Positions 18,939 through 28,152 of a stretch of 64,000 nt of DNA are shown here, piece after piece. Numbering within the stretch: the first letter of the stretch is position 1; every line of letters begins with the position of its first letter. The notes beneath the pieces were generated by a model. It did no database searches and had not been told where the DNA came from. It saw only the letters and a list, made by a program, of their open reading frames with translations. Source of the DNA: Phycisphaerales bacterium (GTDB lineage: Bacteria; Planctomycetota; Phycisphaerae; Phycisphaerales; SM1A02); contig JAKVBT010000005.1 in NCBI GenBank assembly GCA_022446905.1, forward strand, positions 469,239 to 533,238, in the 5' to 3' direction. Made by a program: the position numbers and the translations under genes.

Positions 18939-20194
18939 CGGATCTCATTCGTCCTGCATTGGCCTGGGTTGATGGGGCCTTTCGCCCAGGCATGGAGATT
19001 GAAGTTGCTGGCGACACCATTGCGGCTGTTCGCAAGACTGATGCTGCAGTGGAGGAGCCAGGTGTGGCCGTACTGCCCGGTTTTGTCAATGCGCATAGCC
19101 ATGCCTTCCAGCGTGGTTTGCGGGGGTGTGGCGAGGTGTTCTCAGGCCTGGAGGATGATTTCTGGTCGTGGCGTGAGGCCATGTACGCTCTGGTAGACCG
19201 TTTGACCCCAGAAACGACGTACCAACTCAGTCTGCAGGCTTTCCGTGAGATGAAAGCAGCGGGCGTCACCAGTGTGGGCGAGTTTCACTATGTGCATCAT
19301 TCGGATGCTGGGCTCGACTTTGCGCTGGATGAAGCAGTGCTCTGTGCCGCTGATGAGGCTGGTATCCGCATTGTGTTACTGCATGCCTGTTATCTGACGG
19401 GGGGCTTTGGGTCGCCACTGGCTGGAGCGCAGCGGCGATTTGATGGGGGGTCCCAGGCAATCTGGTGGGAAGCATTTGATCGGGCAACTGCAGCCTGCCG
19501 CAGCCCGCGTCAGTCAACTGGCGTTGTTATCCACTCACTTCGCGCAGTGTCGATCGATGATGCAGCGGAGATCTGCCAAGAGGCAAGGCAGCGTGGTCTG
19601 GTCATCCACCTGCATTTGGAAGAGCAGCCAGCGGAAATTGAGGCATGTATCGCAGCTCATGGCTGCCGTCCGATGGAACTGGTCTTGGATCGCCTTGATC
19701 CCGGTCCGGATATGACTGCGGTGCATTGCACCCATACACATGCAGACGACATGCGACGATATGCGCAGACCGGTGCGCATGTATGTTTGTGCCCGTTGAC
19801 GGAAGCCAACCTCGGCGATGGCATTGCGGATATCACTGGGATGCGCACAAGTGGGGCGTCGTTGTGCCTTGGCACGGACTCCAACGCTCGCATCTCCATG
19901 CTCGAGGAAATGCGTTGGTGCGAGTATGGTCAGCGACTCAGAGATGGCCGGCGTGGTGCTTGTACAGATGGCAGTGGTCGTGTTGATGGTCCGCTCATGG
20001 ACATGGCTACCATCGGCGGGGCGAATTCCTTGGGGCTTTCTGCAGGGGTGCTTGCCCCTGGTGCTTTGGCAGACCTTGTGAAGGTTGACTTGGGCCACGC
20101 TTCTCTTGAGGGGGTTGATGCAGAAGGGCTTGCGGCGGCCTTGATCACAGGTGCAGATGCGCCTTTCCTGACCGAACGCTCAGCGGTGGGCTGA
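18935..20194 (+). CDS. hutF: Formimidoylglutamate deiminase HutF
   Basis: A 419-residue amidohydrolase. The metal motif NAHSHAFQRG lies near residues 52-61, the DDFWSWREAMY segment just after it, and CPLTEANLGDG and GTDSNARIS late in the protein. These are HutF signatures. The enzyme converts N-formimidoyl-L-glutamate to N-formyl-L-glutamate in the five-step histidine degradation route. The rest of that route (hutH, hutU, hutI, hutG) is not in the window. Translation is coupled to the M20 gene upstream. The gene converges on an amino acid permease. Confidence 0.9.
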   Translation: MTDLIRPALAWVDGAFRPGMEIEVAGDTIAAVRKTDAAVEEPGVAVLPGFVNAHSHAFQRGLRGCGEVFSGLEDDFWSWREAMYALVDRLTPETTYQLSLQAFREMKAAGVTSVGEFHYVHHSDAGLDFALDEAVLCAADEAGIRIVLLHACYLTGGFGSPLAGAQRRFDGGSQAIWWEAFDRATAACRSPRQSTGVVIHSLRAVSIDDAAEICQEARQRGLVIHLHLEEQPAEIEACIAAHGCRPMELVLDRLDPGPDMTAVHCTHTHADDMRRYAQTGAHVCLCPLTEANLGDGIADITGMRTSGASLCLGTDSNARISMLEEMRWCEYGQRLRDGRRGACTDGSGRVDGPLMDMATIGGANSLGLSAGVLAPGALADLVKVDLGHASLEGVDAEGLAAALITGADAPFLTERSAVG

Positions 20195-20199
20195 TCACA

Positions 20200-21564
20200 T
20201 CAATTGATTTCACTTGGTGGGAGTTCTGTCTTCCAATGCAGCACTGGGCGGCATGCCAAAATGACCACGAGTGTCAGTCCGCTGTAGATCGCTGTGATTG
20301 GCGCTGCGATGGTGGCTGAGATTGCCAGCCAAGTGGAGAGGGCCAGGAATACCACTACTGGTATCGGGTACAGCGGCATAGACCAGATGACCCGTTTGAG
20401 CCGCCGACGGCGGATCAGTACGGCTGCGCCTGACATGGCGCTGCAAATCGTAATCAGCAAGCCGATGTATTCCAGAAGGCTGCCAAGCGTGGGCAGCCAA
20501 AGAAATGGAAAGCACAAGATCATTTGCATGGTGATGGCCCGTGCGGGAACACTGCGGCTGCTTTGCTGGGAAAGTGAGCGGGGAAGCTGACCGTATGTTG
20601 CCATGGCCATGATGACGCGGCCGCCGGCAAAGATCATCGTGCTCAGCGTGGAGATCAAGACGGCGATGATGCCAAAGGTCATCAGTTGTCCGATGGTTGG
20701 TCCAAAGAGGATGTGCGCAGCTTCGCTTCCAATATTGGCCATGGGCTCGCCATTGGCATCGACCATGTTGGCAGGATCAATGGCATGGATGAATGCAAGG
20801 TTGACAAGAACATAGAGCGTTGTCACCACAGCGATGCTTCCAAGAATGGCCAGCGGTAGATTGCGTTGTGGTTTTTTGATTTCACCAGCAACGTCGGCGG
20901 CAGCACCCCAGCCCAGGTAGGCAAAGGAAATGGCGACCACGGCAGCTCCCATGACAGCGGACCAGGGGGCGGGGGTAGCGGTGTTTAGTTGGGTCGAAGT
21001 GCTCGCTGGCTCGACGGCCATGAACAGGCCCGCGACTGCAAAGATCAGTAGCAAGATGATCTTCAGGGCAGACATGAGATCATTGAGCCGGGCGCCAGCG
21101 TGTAGCCATCGCGCATGAACCAGTGTCAGTAGTACGACGATGCTTGTTGCCACGATGACGGGATGGCACCATGGGATGATCGGCTGGAGATAGGCAGCGA
21201 TGACCCCTGCGATATAGGCGTTGGCAGCGACATAGCCAACCAGCACTGTGACGGTGCCATTGAGAAACCCCATGGCAGGCCCCATGGTTTCGCATGCTGC
21301 GACATACAGCGCCCCGCGTTCTGGTCGCTGGGCGGCTAGTTCCGCCACCGTAAGTGCGCCAGCCAGTGCCAAAAGCCCGCCAAAGACCCAGGCAAGGATG
21401 AGATTGGTGCCTGATCCAAGGCTCGGCCCCCAGAGCCCTGTGATGGAGAAGATGCCTGATCCAATCATGCAGGCAGCACAGATCCCCAATGCAGAGGCAG
21501 CGGAAAGATGCCTCGATGGTGGTCGAGGTGTTGATTCTGGTGTTGTCGGTATGGACGTCGCCAT
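20200..21564 (-). CDS. APC superfamily amino acid permease
   Basis: A 454-residue membrane protein with about 12 hydrophobic segments. The first helix carries GSGIFSITG, the substrate-binding unwound helix of amino acid-polyamine-organocation transporters, and WAFGGLLAL-like and GWGAAADVAGEIKKPQR segments follow. It ends 5 bases from the stop of hutF on the opposite strand. Transport of histidine or a related amino acid would fit that neighbour but is only inference. No operon partner is apparent; about 220 bases separate it from the next gene. Confidence 0.88.
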   Translation of the reverse strand: MATSIPTTPESTPRPPSRHLSAASALGICAACMIGSGIFSITGLWGPSLGSGTNLILAWVFGGLLALAGALTVAELAAQRPERGALYVAACETMGPAMGFLNGTVTVLVGYVAANAYIAGVIAAYLQPIIPWCHPVIVATSIVVLLTLVHARWLHAGARLNDLMSALKIILLLIFAVAGLFMAVEPASTSTQLNTATPAPWSAVMGAAVVAISFAYLGWGAAADVAGEIKKPQRNLPLAILGSIAVVTTLYVLVNLAFIHAIDPANMVDANGEPMANIGSEAAHILFGPTIGQLMTFGIIAVLISTLSTMIFAGGRVIMAMATYGQLPRSLSQQSSRSVPARAITMQMILCFPFLWLPTLGSLLEYIGLLITICSAMSGAAVLIRRRRLKRVIWSMPLYPIPVVVFLALSTWLAISATIAAPITAIYSGLTLVVILACRPVLHWKTELPPSEIN

Positions 21565-21701
21565 TTCAGGTGCACTCGCCTCGCATCATGGACTGCATTC
21601 TCCTCGATCTAGCTGAGATGGGTTGATATCCGCCTGTCGACCATCTCGGTCGGGCTACTGGCGGGCAAGGTGTCTGGCCAAGGACGCTTATGCACAAAAG
21701 A

Positions 21702-21733
21702 ACAGCCCCCTGATCCGAGGATCAGGGGGCTGT
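21702..21733 (-). terminator. Strong intrinsic terminator after the secreted protein gene
   Basis: A perfect 15-base inverted repeat (arms 21702-21716 and 21719-21733, left arm ACAGCCCCCTGATCC). On the minus strand the hairpin is followed by TCTTTTG, a U-rich tract. It lies 54 bases after the stop of the 888-residue secreted protein, which it very likely terminates. Confidence 0.85.
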
Positions 21734-21786
21734 GAAAGAACAGGTTGGATCAGGTCGTTCGAGGAACGACCATTTCCAGATCTAGA

Positions 21787-24453
21787 TCACTCTGTGATGC
21801 AGTAGTTGACGCCGAATGCTTCGGCAAGCCAACCAGTGCTGTCGTTGATCGCAGAAGTACCTGCGTCAGCCGACATCCACAGGAACCAGCATGAACCCTG
21901 GTTCGGATCGTTGGAGTAAGCAGCCAGTGCACCCGTGCTACCAGCATAGCCAACCGCTGTCGTCCAACTGCTCAGGGGGTAAATCCCTGCATAGGACAAG
22001 TTGGTTGTGCCATAGGTGGTAGACGAAGAACTCGCCAACTCGTTGTAGGAGGAGTCCATGGCAGCCATGCTGACATCCATGTCGCCAGCATCAGCGCAGG
22101 CGCTCCAACCACCGCTATAGACCAAAGCCAGACCGTAAACGGTGGCTTCACTCACACTTGGAGCAGACACGTCTGCTGCACGGGTGTAGGTACCCGCAGC
22201 ACCAACTGGACCGTTTGAGGTACCAGCTGTCCAAGCGCCGTCCACACCCGTTGGTGCTTCGCCATTGCCTGTGTTGCAGGAGACATCCTGCGGGCAATCG
22301 ACATCAGCACAGAGGGTGTTGGCGTACCAAAGGCCACCAAAGCCAGCACAGTCTGCAGCGGTGAGGTTGTCACCGATGCAGTCGCCAGCAACACAGCAGG
22401 CACCAGTTGCGCCAGCACCTGTGAAGGTGATCGTGCAGGTACCTGGGCCAGTAGCAGCATTCCATCCGCCGATTCGGACGTAGATGGTGCTGCCGCCTGT
22501 GACAGGCAGGTCATAAACGCCGGAGTAGTAACTCTGGCATCCACTCTCGACAGTGCTGTCACCATTGCAGGCGATCTGAGTCAAGCTGCCACAATCAGCA
22601 CCTTCATAGAGCACCAAGGAGGTGTCATAGGAGGCGCTGTCGCACAGGCTGACACTCAGGGTGCCATCGCCTTGGACCATGTAGTAGCCCCAGACGTCAG
22701 GGCTGCCTCCCCAGTCAAGGTACGTACCTTCGCACTGGGTGTCATCCGGCTCACCAAAGCCACTGTCTTGGGCATCGGTGGTGTCGAATGGATTGGCGCC
22801 GTCAACGAACTCAGAAGCTGTATCGCAGGTGTCATTGCCGGCACCGCACTCAGTAGTGTTGCAATCTGTGCCGTTGCCCTGGAACTCGCCACCGAAGTCA
22901 GCGCAGTCCGCGGGATACAGGTCATCAAGGCAGTCATCGCCAGCGAGGCAGCATGCGCCTGGTTCTGGAGCCACGCAGCTTACGCTGAGGACACCAGTGC
23001 CAGTTGCACCTTCGCCGAATGAACCGAGGCGGATGTAGGCCATCTCACCAGCAGCCATATCAACAGCAAGCTCTGAGGAGAGGCCGTTATTGGCACCACC
23101 ACAGTCATCATTGCAAGCAACGATTTCGCCACCGCAGGAAGCGTACACAGCCAGGCGGCTGTCGAAGTCGACCGTATCACAGGTCGAAATCGTGACGGTT
23201 CCGTCGCAGGAAGCTGTGTAGACATACCAGATGTCGTTGTAGACCTGCTCTTCGCCGAAGTTATCACACGCGGTGAAGTCGGCAGGACCATCCGTGTAAG
23301 CGGACGTATTGTCGACACCAGTATCACCGTCGCCGATGGCGATCGCGTTTTCGCAGGTGTCATTGTCCGGAGCAACCGCACAAGCGACGTCTGCACACAA
23401 GACATCTTGACCCTGGAATGCGCCACCGCAATCAGGCTCATAGACGTATACGCAGGAGCCGTCTGGGAGACAGCAGGCACCATTGACACATGAAGCGCAG
23501 GAGGAGCCATCGCCGAGCCATTCGCCCGTGCAATCGTCTTCCTTCACAGTTTCTTGACATCCGTCAAGACCGAAGCAGCATGCGCCAACTGGGAGGCAGT
23601 CGCCGCCGAAGTTGGCAATGACCTCAAGAAGGTCATCGACCGTGACAGCGCAGTCGCCTGTGGGCAGGGGGTAGCAGTCGCCGAGGGGGCGGCTCAAACC
23701 ATCACCCACTTGGCCGAACGAGCCGATGACGCCAAGGACGTCGTCGACGTTGGTCAGGCCATCAGGGACGCCAGCAGGTCCAGTGATGTCAGTGTTGCAA
23801 CTGGCATCCAGTGGTACATCGCAAGGATCGCCTGTGCCACCCATCACGCGGTACGCGAGGTTGTATGCCAACTGTTGGTAGGGGCCAAAGCCGAATCCAC
23901 CATTTGGGTTGCACTGATAGGAGAGGCCGTCGCCGTCATAGGAGATGGCAGCACCAGTCTGACCATTTACGCCGAACTCATTCGTTGGAATCACGGAGAC
24001 CCATTGAAGGCCAGCAGCGATGGGCCATCCGCCAGCAGATGACGACATGCCAATCAGGTCATAACCAGCGAATACAAAGTCGGGGTCAGCGCTGATCGGA
24101 CCAGGCAGAGTCTCTGACAGATAGCCTGTGAGATCTGTGCCGGCTTCGGTGTAATCATTGTAGAAGTTAGTGGTTAGAGCTGAGATGCCGTCGATTCCGG
24201 CGTAGCCATTCCAGCCACCGACGACCATCGCCGAACTCATAGCCTGAGAACCACTGGCGTTATCGAAATCATCGACACAACCGATGTCATAGACGCTAAA
24301 TGCGGCCTCAAAGATCTGGTTCGCAACGATATTGCTGGTGTCGATGGAAGAGCCGTCATCCAGACCAATTTGGTCCATCAGGACGATTCCACCGCCAGCC
24401 GTCGCTGCGCCAGCGAGGCCAAAGATACAAAGGCAAGTAGGAATTGTTTTCAT
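21787..24453 (-). CDS. Large secreted Cys-rich protein with dockerin-like and GACC modules
   Basis: An 888-residue exported protein with a signal peptide (cleavage near residue 18). After an N-terminal domain of about 200 residues come two dockerin-like repeats near 216-290 (NVDDVLGVIGSFG and VTVDDLLEVIANFG), then Cys modules starting GACC. Two repeats opening NDTC follow (about 365-500 and 540-690), resembling bacterial pre-peptidase C-terminal beta domains. After these come another GACC module and a C-terminal domain of unknown type. It is acidic and poor in Lys and Arg, as expected for a marine extracellular protein. There is no membrane anchor or sorting tail. Function is unknown; cell-surface or matrix attachment is likely. 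Confidence 0.85.
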   Translation of the reverse strand: MKTIPTCLCIFGLAGAATAGGGIVLMDQIGLDDGSSIDTSNIVANQIFEAAFSVYDIGCVDDFDNASGSQAMSSAMVVGGWNGYAGIDGISALTTNFYNDYTEAGTDLTGYLSETLPGPISADPDFVFAGYDLIGMSSSAGGWPIAAGLQWVSVIPTNEFGVNGQTGAAISYDGDGLSYQCNPNGGFGFGPYQQLAYNLAYRVMGGTGDPCDVPLDASCNTDITGPAGVPDGLTNVDDVLGVIGSFGQVGDGLSRPLGDCYPLPTGDCAVTVDDLLEVIANFGGDCLPVGACCFGLDGCQETVKEDDCTGEWLGDGSSCASCVNGACCLPDGSCVYVYEPDCGGAFQGQDVLCADVACAVAPDNDTCENAIAIGDGDTGVDNTSAYTDGPADFTACDNFGEEQVYNDIWYVYTASCDGTVTISTCDTVDFDSRLAVYASCGGEIVACNDDCGGANNGLSSELAVDMAAGEMAYIRLGSFGEGATGTGVLSVSCVAPEPGACCLAGDDCLDDLYPADCADFGGEFQGNGTDCNTTECGAGNDTCDTASEFVDGANPFDTTDAQDSGFGEPDDTQCEGTYLDWGGSPDVWGYYMVQGDGTLSVSLCDSASYDTSLVLYEGADCGSLTQIACNGDSTVESGCQSYYSGVYDLPVTGGSTIYVRIGGWNAATGPGTCTITFTGAGATGACCVAGDCIGDNLTAADCAGFGGLWYANTLCADVDCPQDVSCNTGNGEAPTGVDGAWTAGTSNGPVGAAGTYTRAADVSAPSVSEATVYGLALVYSGGWSACADAGDMDVSMAAMDSSYNELASSSSTTYGTTNLSYAGIYPLSSWTTAVGYAGSTGALAAYSNDPNQGSCWFLWMSADAGTSAINDSTGWLAEAFGVNYCITE

Positions 24454-24489
24454 TTCTTAGATTCCCCTCCAGGGAGGTTTCCTGCCTCC
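24451..24489 (-). promoter_or_regulatory. Possible hairpin switch around the ribosome binding site
   Basis: Upstream of the ATG the minus strand reads GGAGG (24489-24485), CCTCC (24477-24473) and GGAGG (24470-24466), the last being the ribosome binding site. The middle element could pair with either GGAGG. One pairing leaves the binding site free and the other hides part of it. This is a structural possibility seen by eye, not a known riboswitch class. Confidence 0.25.
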
Positions 24490-24817
24490 AGCAACGGGCC
24501 AGAGACACTCTCAAATTAAAGGGTGGTTGAACACCCACGCACCGCCCAACCGCGGACGACGCGGAAAGGCACACACACTTATGCAGCAGTTCCGGTGATG
24601 TACCGGGACTCCTTCTCGTCAGCCATTGCCCCACAACGGCTGCAACTCTCTTCACCGCTGGTACGGGATAACCTGCGGCCCCTCTAATGTGGTCGGCAAG
24701 CAGGGGTATGTCAAGGACTTGTCTGCGTGTTCGGGGGGGGTTTGGGAGGTTTTTTTGTCTTGTAGCAGAATGTGGGATAGCCCTTATTTGGCTCTAATCG
24801 GGGGTGCCCCCCAATCA
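24490..24817. other. Long non-coding stretch between the two large secreted protein genes
   Basis: Together with its flanks, about 450 bases here carry no credible gene. The part nearest 24453 probably holds the promoter and a long leader of the 888-residue protein gene. It includes a small hairpin with a 5-base stem (24592-24596 with 24602-24606) and GC-rich short repeats around 24550-24565. No sequence matching a riboswitch class known to me was found. Confidence 0.5.
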
Positions 24818-24849
24818 CAGAAGCCCAGCCGGTCTGGGCTGGGCTTCTG
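24818..24849 (-). terminator. Hairpin, probable terminator of the 1042-residue protein gene
   Basis: A perfect 13-base inverted repeat (CAGAAGCCCAGCC at 24818-24830, its complement at 24837-24849) with a 6-base loop. It lies 54 bases after the stop codon of the minus-strand gene, the same distance as the strong terminator after the neighbouring secreted protein. No U-run follows, so termination may be weak or the hairpin may protect the RNA end. Confidence 0.55.
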
Positions 24850-24902
24850 CATGTATGAGGCTCGAGTATGTGGCCAAGAGGCCCCTTGGTGATTACAGGG
24901 CA

Positions 24903-27900
24903 CTAGGGGGCAATGGTCTGGCCATCATTGGACTGTCCGGGGTTGGCCAGGTCCGTCAAGGTCGTCCAAGTAAAGGCCGCTGGATCGGCTCCTGAGCCAC
25001 TCAGGCCCAGAGAACTGAACTCATTGGTCCCACTGCTCTCCGAGACGCCCACATCTTCCGAACTGAGGCCCACAGCAGGCCCAGCGGTGGCGGTGAGTGA
25101 TCCCTCGTAGGAGATGAAGTGAGCCACACTGCCGCCAATGGTCAGGCAGAAGCCATCCGGGGCACCATTTTGAATGCCTTCATGGAGCACTGAGTAGATG
25201 GTGTAGCCCGCCCCAGCCTCACCAGCGGTCAGATCACCACCTGCATAGGAGGCATAGACGGTGCCGTTGCTGCCGTTGTAGAGCGAGAGCTCGACGTTGG
25301 CGATGTCCACTCCATCAAGGATGACGATCTCAATGAACTCATTGAGGTCACTGCCACCATTGTCGTAGTGGAATTCGTTAATCCAGCCACCGCCAACAGT
25401 CTGCTCACACTCATCTGGAATGCCATTGCCATTCTCGTCAATGCTTGTGCCATCAGCGAGGTCGCAGACATCGCCGATGCCGTTCTCATTGCAGTCAGCC
25501 TGATCTTCGTTTGGAAGATCGCAGTTGTCATAGTCGTCAGGCACTCCATCGCCGTCGCTGTCAGGCAATTGTCCGCCTCCACAGTCACCACCAAAGGACA
25601 CGCCGTCAATGCGGGTGCCTGGTGAGAACAGTGCCCCATCGGGGGCGACCGTCGAGTGGTCGGCCCAGTCGGTGCCAAATACATCGGGGTTGCGGGTGAT
25701 CGACTGGTTATTGCCAGCGGAACCATAGGCTTCCTCGAGTTGAATGGTGCCATTGGCATCTCGAATGGTGATGGTGTCACCACCATTGTTCAGGCCCATG
25801 TAGCCAGACGAGGCCGTCATCACAATTGCGCCACCAAAGTCACCGGCGGGCTCTCCGCCACCAAAGACCACAACCGCGCATCCATCACCAACGATGGTGC
25901 CGAATGGGAAGGTATGGCGATCAGCGGTGGCATCACTCATGACCCAGCCACTCATGTCGATGTCGGCGCCACTCATGTTGACCAGTTCGAAGAACTCATC
26001 ATCAGCATAGTTGGCGACACCGTCACCATTGGCATCGCCAAGGGTTGAGTCTGGGTCTGCGTTGATTTCGTTAATGACAAAGACGAGCCCTTCGCACTCA
26101 TCAGGCACACCGTTGCCATCCGAGTCCTCACTTGTGCCGTCGGCGATGTCACACACGTCTGGGACGTTGTTGCCATTGCAGTCAGGGTCACATTCGTCAG
26201 GATTGCCGTTGCCGTCACAATCCTCGCTGTTGCCATTGTCGACATCGCAGTCATCGGGCGATCCGTTGCCATTGCAATCAGCTTCGCATTCGTCCGGGAT
26301 GCCATTGCTATTGCAGTCTGCTGAAAGTCCATCTGCAATCGCGCAGGCATCGCCTACGCCATCGGAATCACAGTCTTGCTGATCTGGGTTGGCCAGATCT
26401 GGGCAGTTGTCGACGATGTCGTAAACGCCATCGCCATCCGAGTCGCTTGTGTCGCAGTTGTTCTCATCGCCTGGCGTATCGAGGATCGAAAGTTCAAAGG
26501 TTCCAACGAGCCAGTCGACGTCACAGAGGTAGGCATGGCCTGGCGTATAGATGCCGTCAGGGCCGACCTGGACGTCGCAATACACGGGGTCGCCTGAAGC
26601 CGGATCTGGTCCAACAAAGGCGACGCAGTCGATGATGCTGTCCCATGGTTCAATGTCGAGAACGCCGTCGTCATCGGTGTCCAGATCATCGCCAAACATG
26701 CCGGTAAAGCCGGAAACGAGCAGGAAAGTCGTTTGGTCATTGCTCTCGAAGTTGAGCTCATAGGCGTAATCTGGCACGGCGATTGTCATCGTCGGCTCAC
26801 CGATTACGAAGAACCCAGCGGCATTGATTGACAGTCCATCCAGTGCGACGGCCTCTTCAATAGCGCCGACACCGGTCGCGCTTCCATCGCCAATGACGAT
26901 GAAGGCCAGTCCATCGAGCGATTCGCCAGGGGTACCGACAAACTCGACGTACTCATTGTCATCTGTTCCAGGCTCATTCAGGCGTGTTTCGTTAATCATC
27001 ACGCCGGAGGTTGCGCACTGGCTGCAGTCGGTGTTGTCGCCCTGATAAGAGCCGCCAGCGTTGTCACAGTCATCAGATGTGACGATCTCGCATTGCCCAT
27101 TTGTGAGACAACAAGCGCCAGTCTCGATCGGGGCGCACTCGGTGCCGAAGGCGGCAATCACGGTTAGAAGGTCATCAACTGTGACCTGGCAATCGCCAGT
27201 GGGCATTGGGTCGCAGTCACCGGTAGGCCGGAAGGTTCCGTCGCCAGTGACACCAAAGTTCGCAATCACAGCTAGGACGTCATTGACATCGACCTGCTGA
27301 TCGAGTTCTTCTCCAGGGCCGGCGATATCAGCAACGCACTCTGGAAGGAGCTCGTCACAAGGATCGCCAGTGCCTGCGAGCATGAATTCAGCAGCCTCTA
27401 CATAGGCAACGGATGGGAATCCGATGCTGCCTGTGGTGGTCCAGTCTGGGATATTGCAATCACCGTTGATTGTGCGGAGATAACTCGGCGTTGATTCGCC
27501 TGCGTTGTTGGCGCCAATGATTAGATCACCACTGCTCGATGGCGTTTCGAGTTCGATAAAGATCAGGCTCGTCGTGAGCGAGTCCCATTCAATTTCTGGT
27601 ACGAAGTTGAAGGTCACCATCATTGGATCCGATGTTGCTGGGATCTCCTGTGTGGCGGAGCCCAATTCGACCAGATCTCCTGTGGAACTTCCCGGGACAC
27701 GATCGCCATCGATGTCGAGGTAGACCCGAACGACGGCAGTATGCGCTTCATCGCTTTTCTCAATTCCCCAGTGCACGCAGGTCAACGCAACATCACCGCT
27801 GAGATTGAGTTCAGCCACATCATGAGAACGCCCATAGGCGTGGGCGAAGGTGCCGCCTCCTTGGCATGCAACGGAACCACCAGGCAGAATGGTGTTCGGG

Positions 27901-28031
27901 TCAGCATTCTCTGACAGAATCAATCCATCTATCTGGCAGGGCATGAGTTGTGCTCCAGCCAAGCCAGTCATGGTGGCGATGCCGAAGAACGTAGACAAAA
28001 CGATCGTGGGTTGGAATGACATCTGACTCAA
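24903..28031 (-). CDS. Giant secreted protein with dockerin-like, thrombospondin-3-like and lamin-tail-like domains
   Basis: A 1042-residue exported protein (signal peptide cleaved near residue 27). An N-terminal domain of about 215 residues is followed by a dockerin-like pair (VDVNDVLAVIANFG, VTVDDLLTVIAAFG), a GACC module, and a lamin-tail-like domain opening MINETRLNEPG. Next come Asp/Asn/Gly/Cys repeats of the calcium-binding thrombospondin type 3 kind (DSDGDG...DNCP, NGIPDECEADCNGNG). A second lamin-tail-like domain (VINEINADPDS), more calcium repeats and a third such domain complete it. It is very acidic and probably calcium-rigidified outside the cell. Function is unknown. Confidence 0.87.
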   Translation of the reverse strand: MSQMSFQPTIVLSTFFGIATMTGLAGAQLMPCQIDGLILSENADPNTILPGGSVACQGGGTFAHAYGRSHDVAELNLSGDVALTCVHWGIEKSDEAHTAVVRVYLDIDGDRVPGSSTGDLVELGSATQEIPATSDPMMVTFNFVPEIEWDSLTTSLIFIELETPSSSGDLIIGANNAGESTPSYLRTINGDCNIPDWTTTGSIGFPSVAYVEAAEFMLAGTGDPCDELLPECVADIAGPGEELDQQVDVNDVLAVIANFGVTGDGTFRPTGDCDPMPTGDCQVTVDDLLTVIAAFGTECAPIETGACCLTNGQCEIVTSDDCDNAGGSYQGDNTDCSQCATSGVMINETRLNEPGTDDNEYVEFVGTPGESLDGLAFIVIGDGSATGVGAIEEAVALDGLSINAAGFFVIGEPTMTIAVPDYAYELNFESNDQTTFLLVSGFTGMFGDDLDTDDDGVLDIEPWDSIIDCVAFVGPDPASGDPVYCDVQVGPDGIYTPGHAYLCDVDWLVGTFELSILDTPGDENNCDTSDSDGDGVYDIVDNCPDLANPDQQDCDSDGVGDACAIADGLSADCNSNGIPDECEADCNGNGSPDDCDVDNGNSEDCDGNGNPDECDPDCNGNNVPDVCDIADGTSEDSDGNGVPDECEGLVFVINEINADPDSTLGDANGDGVANYADDEFFELVNMSGADIDMSGWVMSDATADRHTFPFGTIVGDGCAVVVFGGGEPAGDFGGAIVMTASSGYMGLNNGGDTITIRDANGTIQLEEAYGSAGNNQSITRNPDVFGTDWADHSTVAPDGALFSPGTRIDGVSFGGDCGGGQLPDSDGDGVPDDYDNCDLPNEDQADCNENGIGDVCDLADGTSIDENGNGIPDECEQTVGGGWINEFHYDNGGSDLNEFIEIVILDGVDIANVELSLYNGSNGTVYASYAGGDLTAGEAGAGYTIYSVLHEGIQNGAPDGFCLTIGGSVAHFISYEGSLTATAGPAVGLSSEDVGVSESSGTNEFSSLGLSGSGADPAAFTWTTLTDLANPGQSNDGQTIAP
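25370..26400 (-). repeat. Coding repeats for calcium-binding Asp/Asn/Gly/Cys motifs
   Basis: Within the 1042-residue gene, short degenerate repeats recur, mainly at 26090-26400 and again at 25395-25560. Each encodes a variant of D-x-(D/N)-G-x-G-x-x-D-x-C. The DNA period is about 30-60 bases and the copies differ at synonymous sites, so these are protein repeats kept by selection, not recent DNA repeats. Confidence 0.7.
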
Positions 28032-28152
28032 TCTCTCCTCTGCTTCAGATGCGGCAACAGCCTGTATTCGGGCTGTCGATACGGCCTAGACGCGTTAGTC
28101 CAAGCACCCGTGATCGTACATGACAATCCACATAATCCAAAGGACTTGCGGG

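Noticed and set aside
23554-24042. Plus-strand 162-codon frame with Val/Ala-rich protein
   Set aside because: Antisense to the secreted protein's N-terminal half, which has a signal peptide, ribosome binding site and shared modules.
26090-26400. Regularly spaced repeats that could be read as a CRISPR array
   Set aside because: The copies vary at synonymous positions, the spacing is irregular and they keep the minus-strand frame. They encode thrombospondin-3-like motifs. No cas genes are present.
25973-26635. Long plus-strand frames rich in Ser and His opposite the calcium repeats
   Set aside because: They are shadows of the Asp/Asn/Gly/Cys repeats on the minus strand: low complexity, no start signal, and no resemblance to a protein family.
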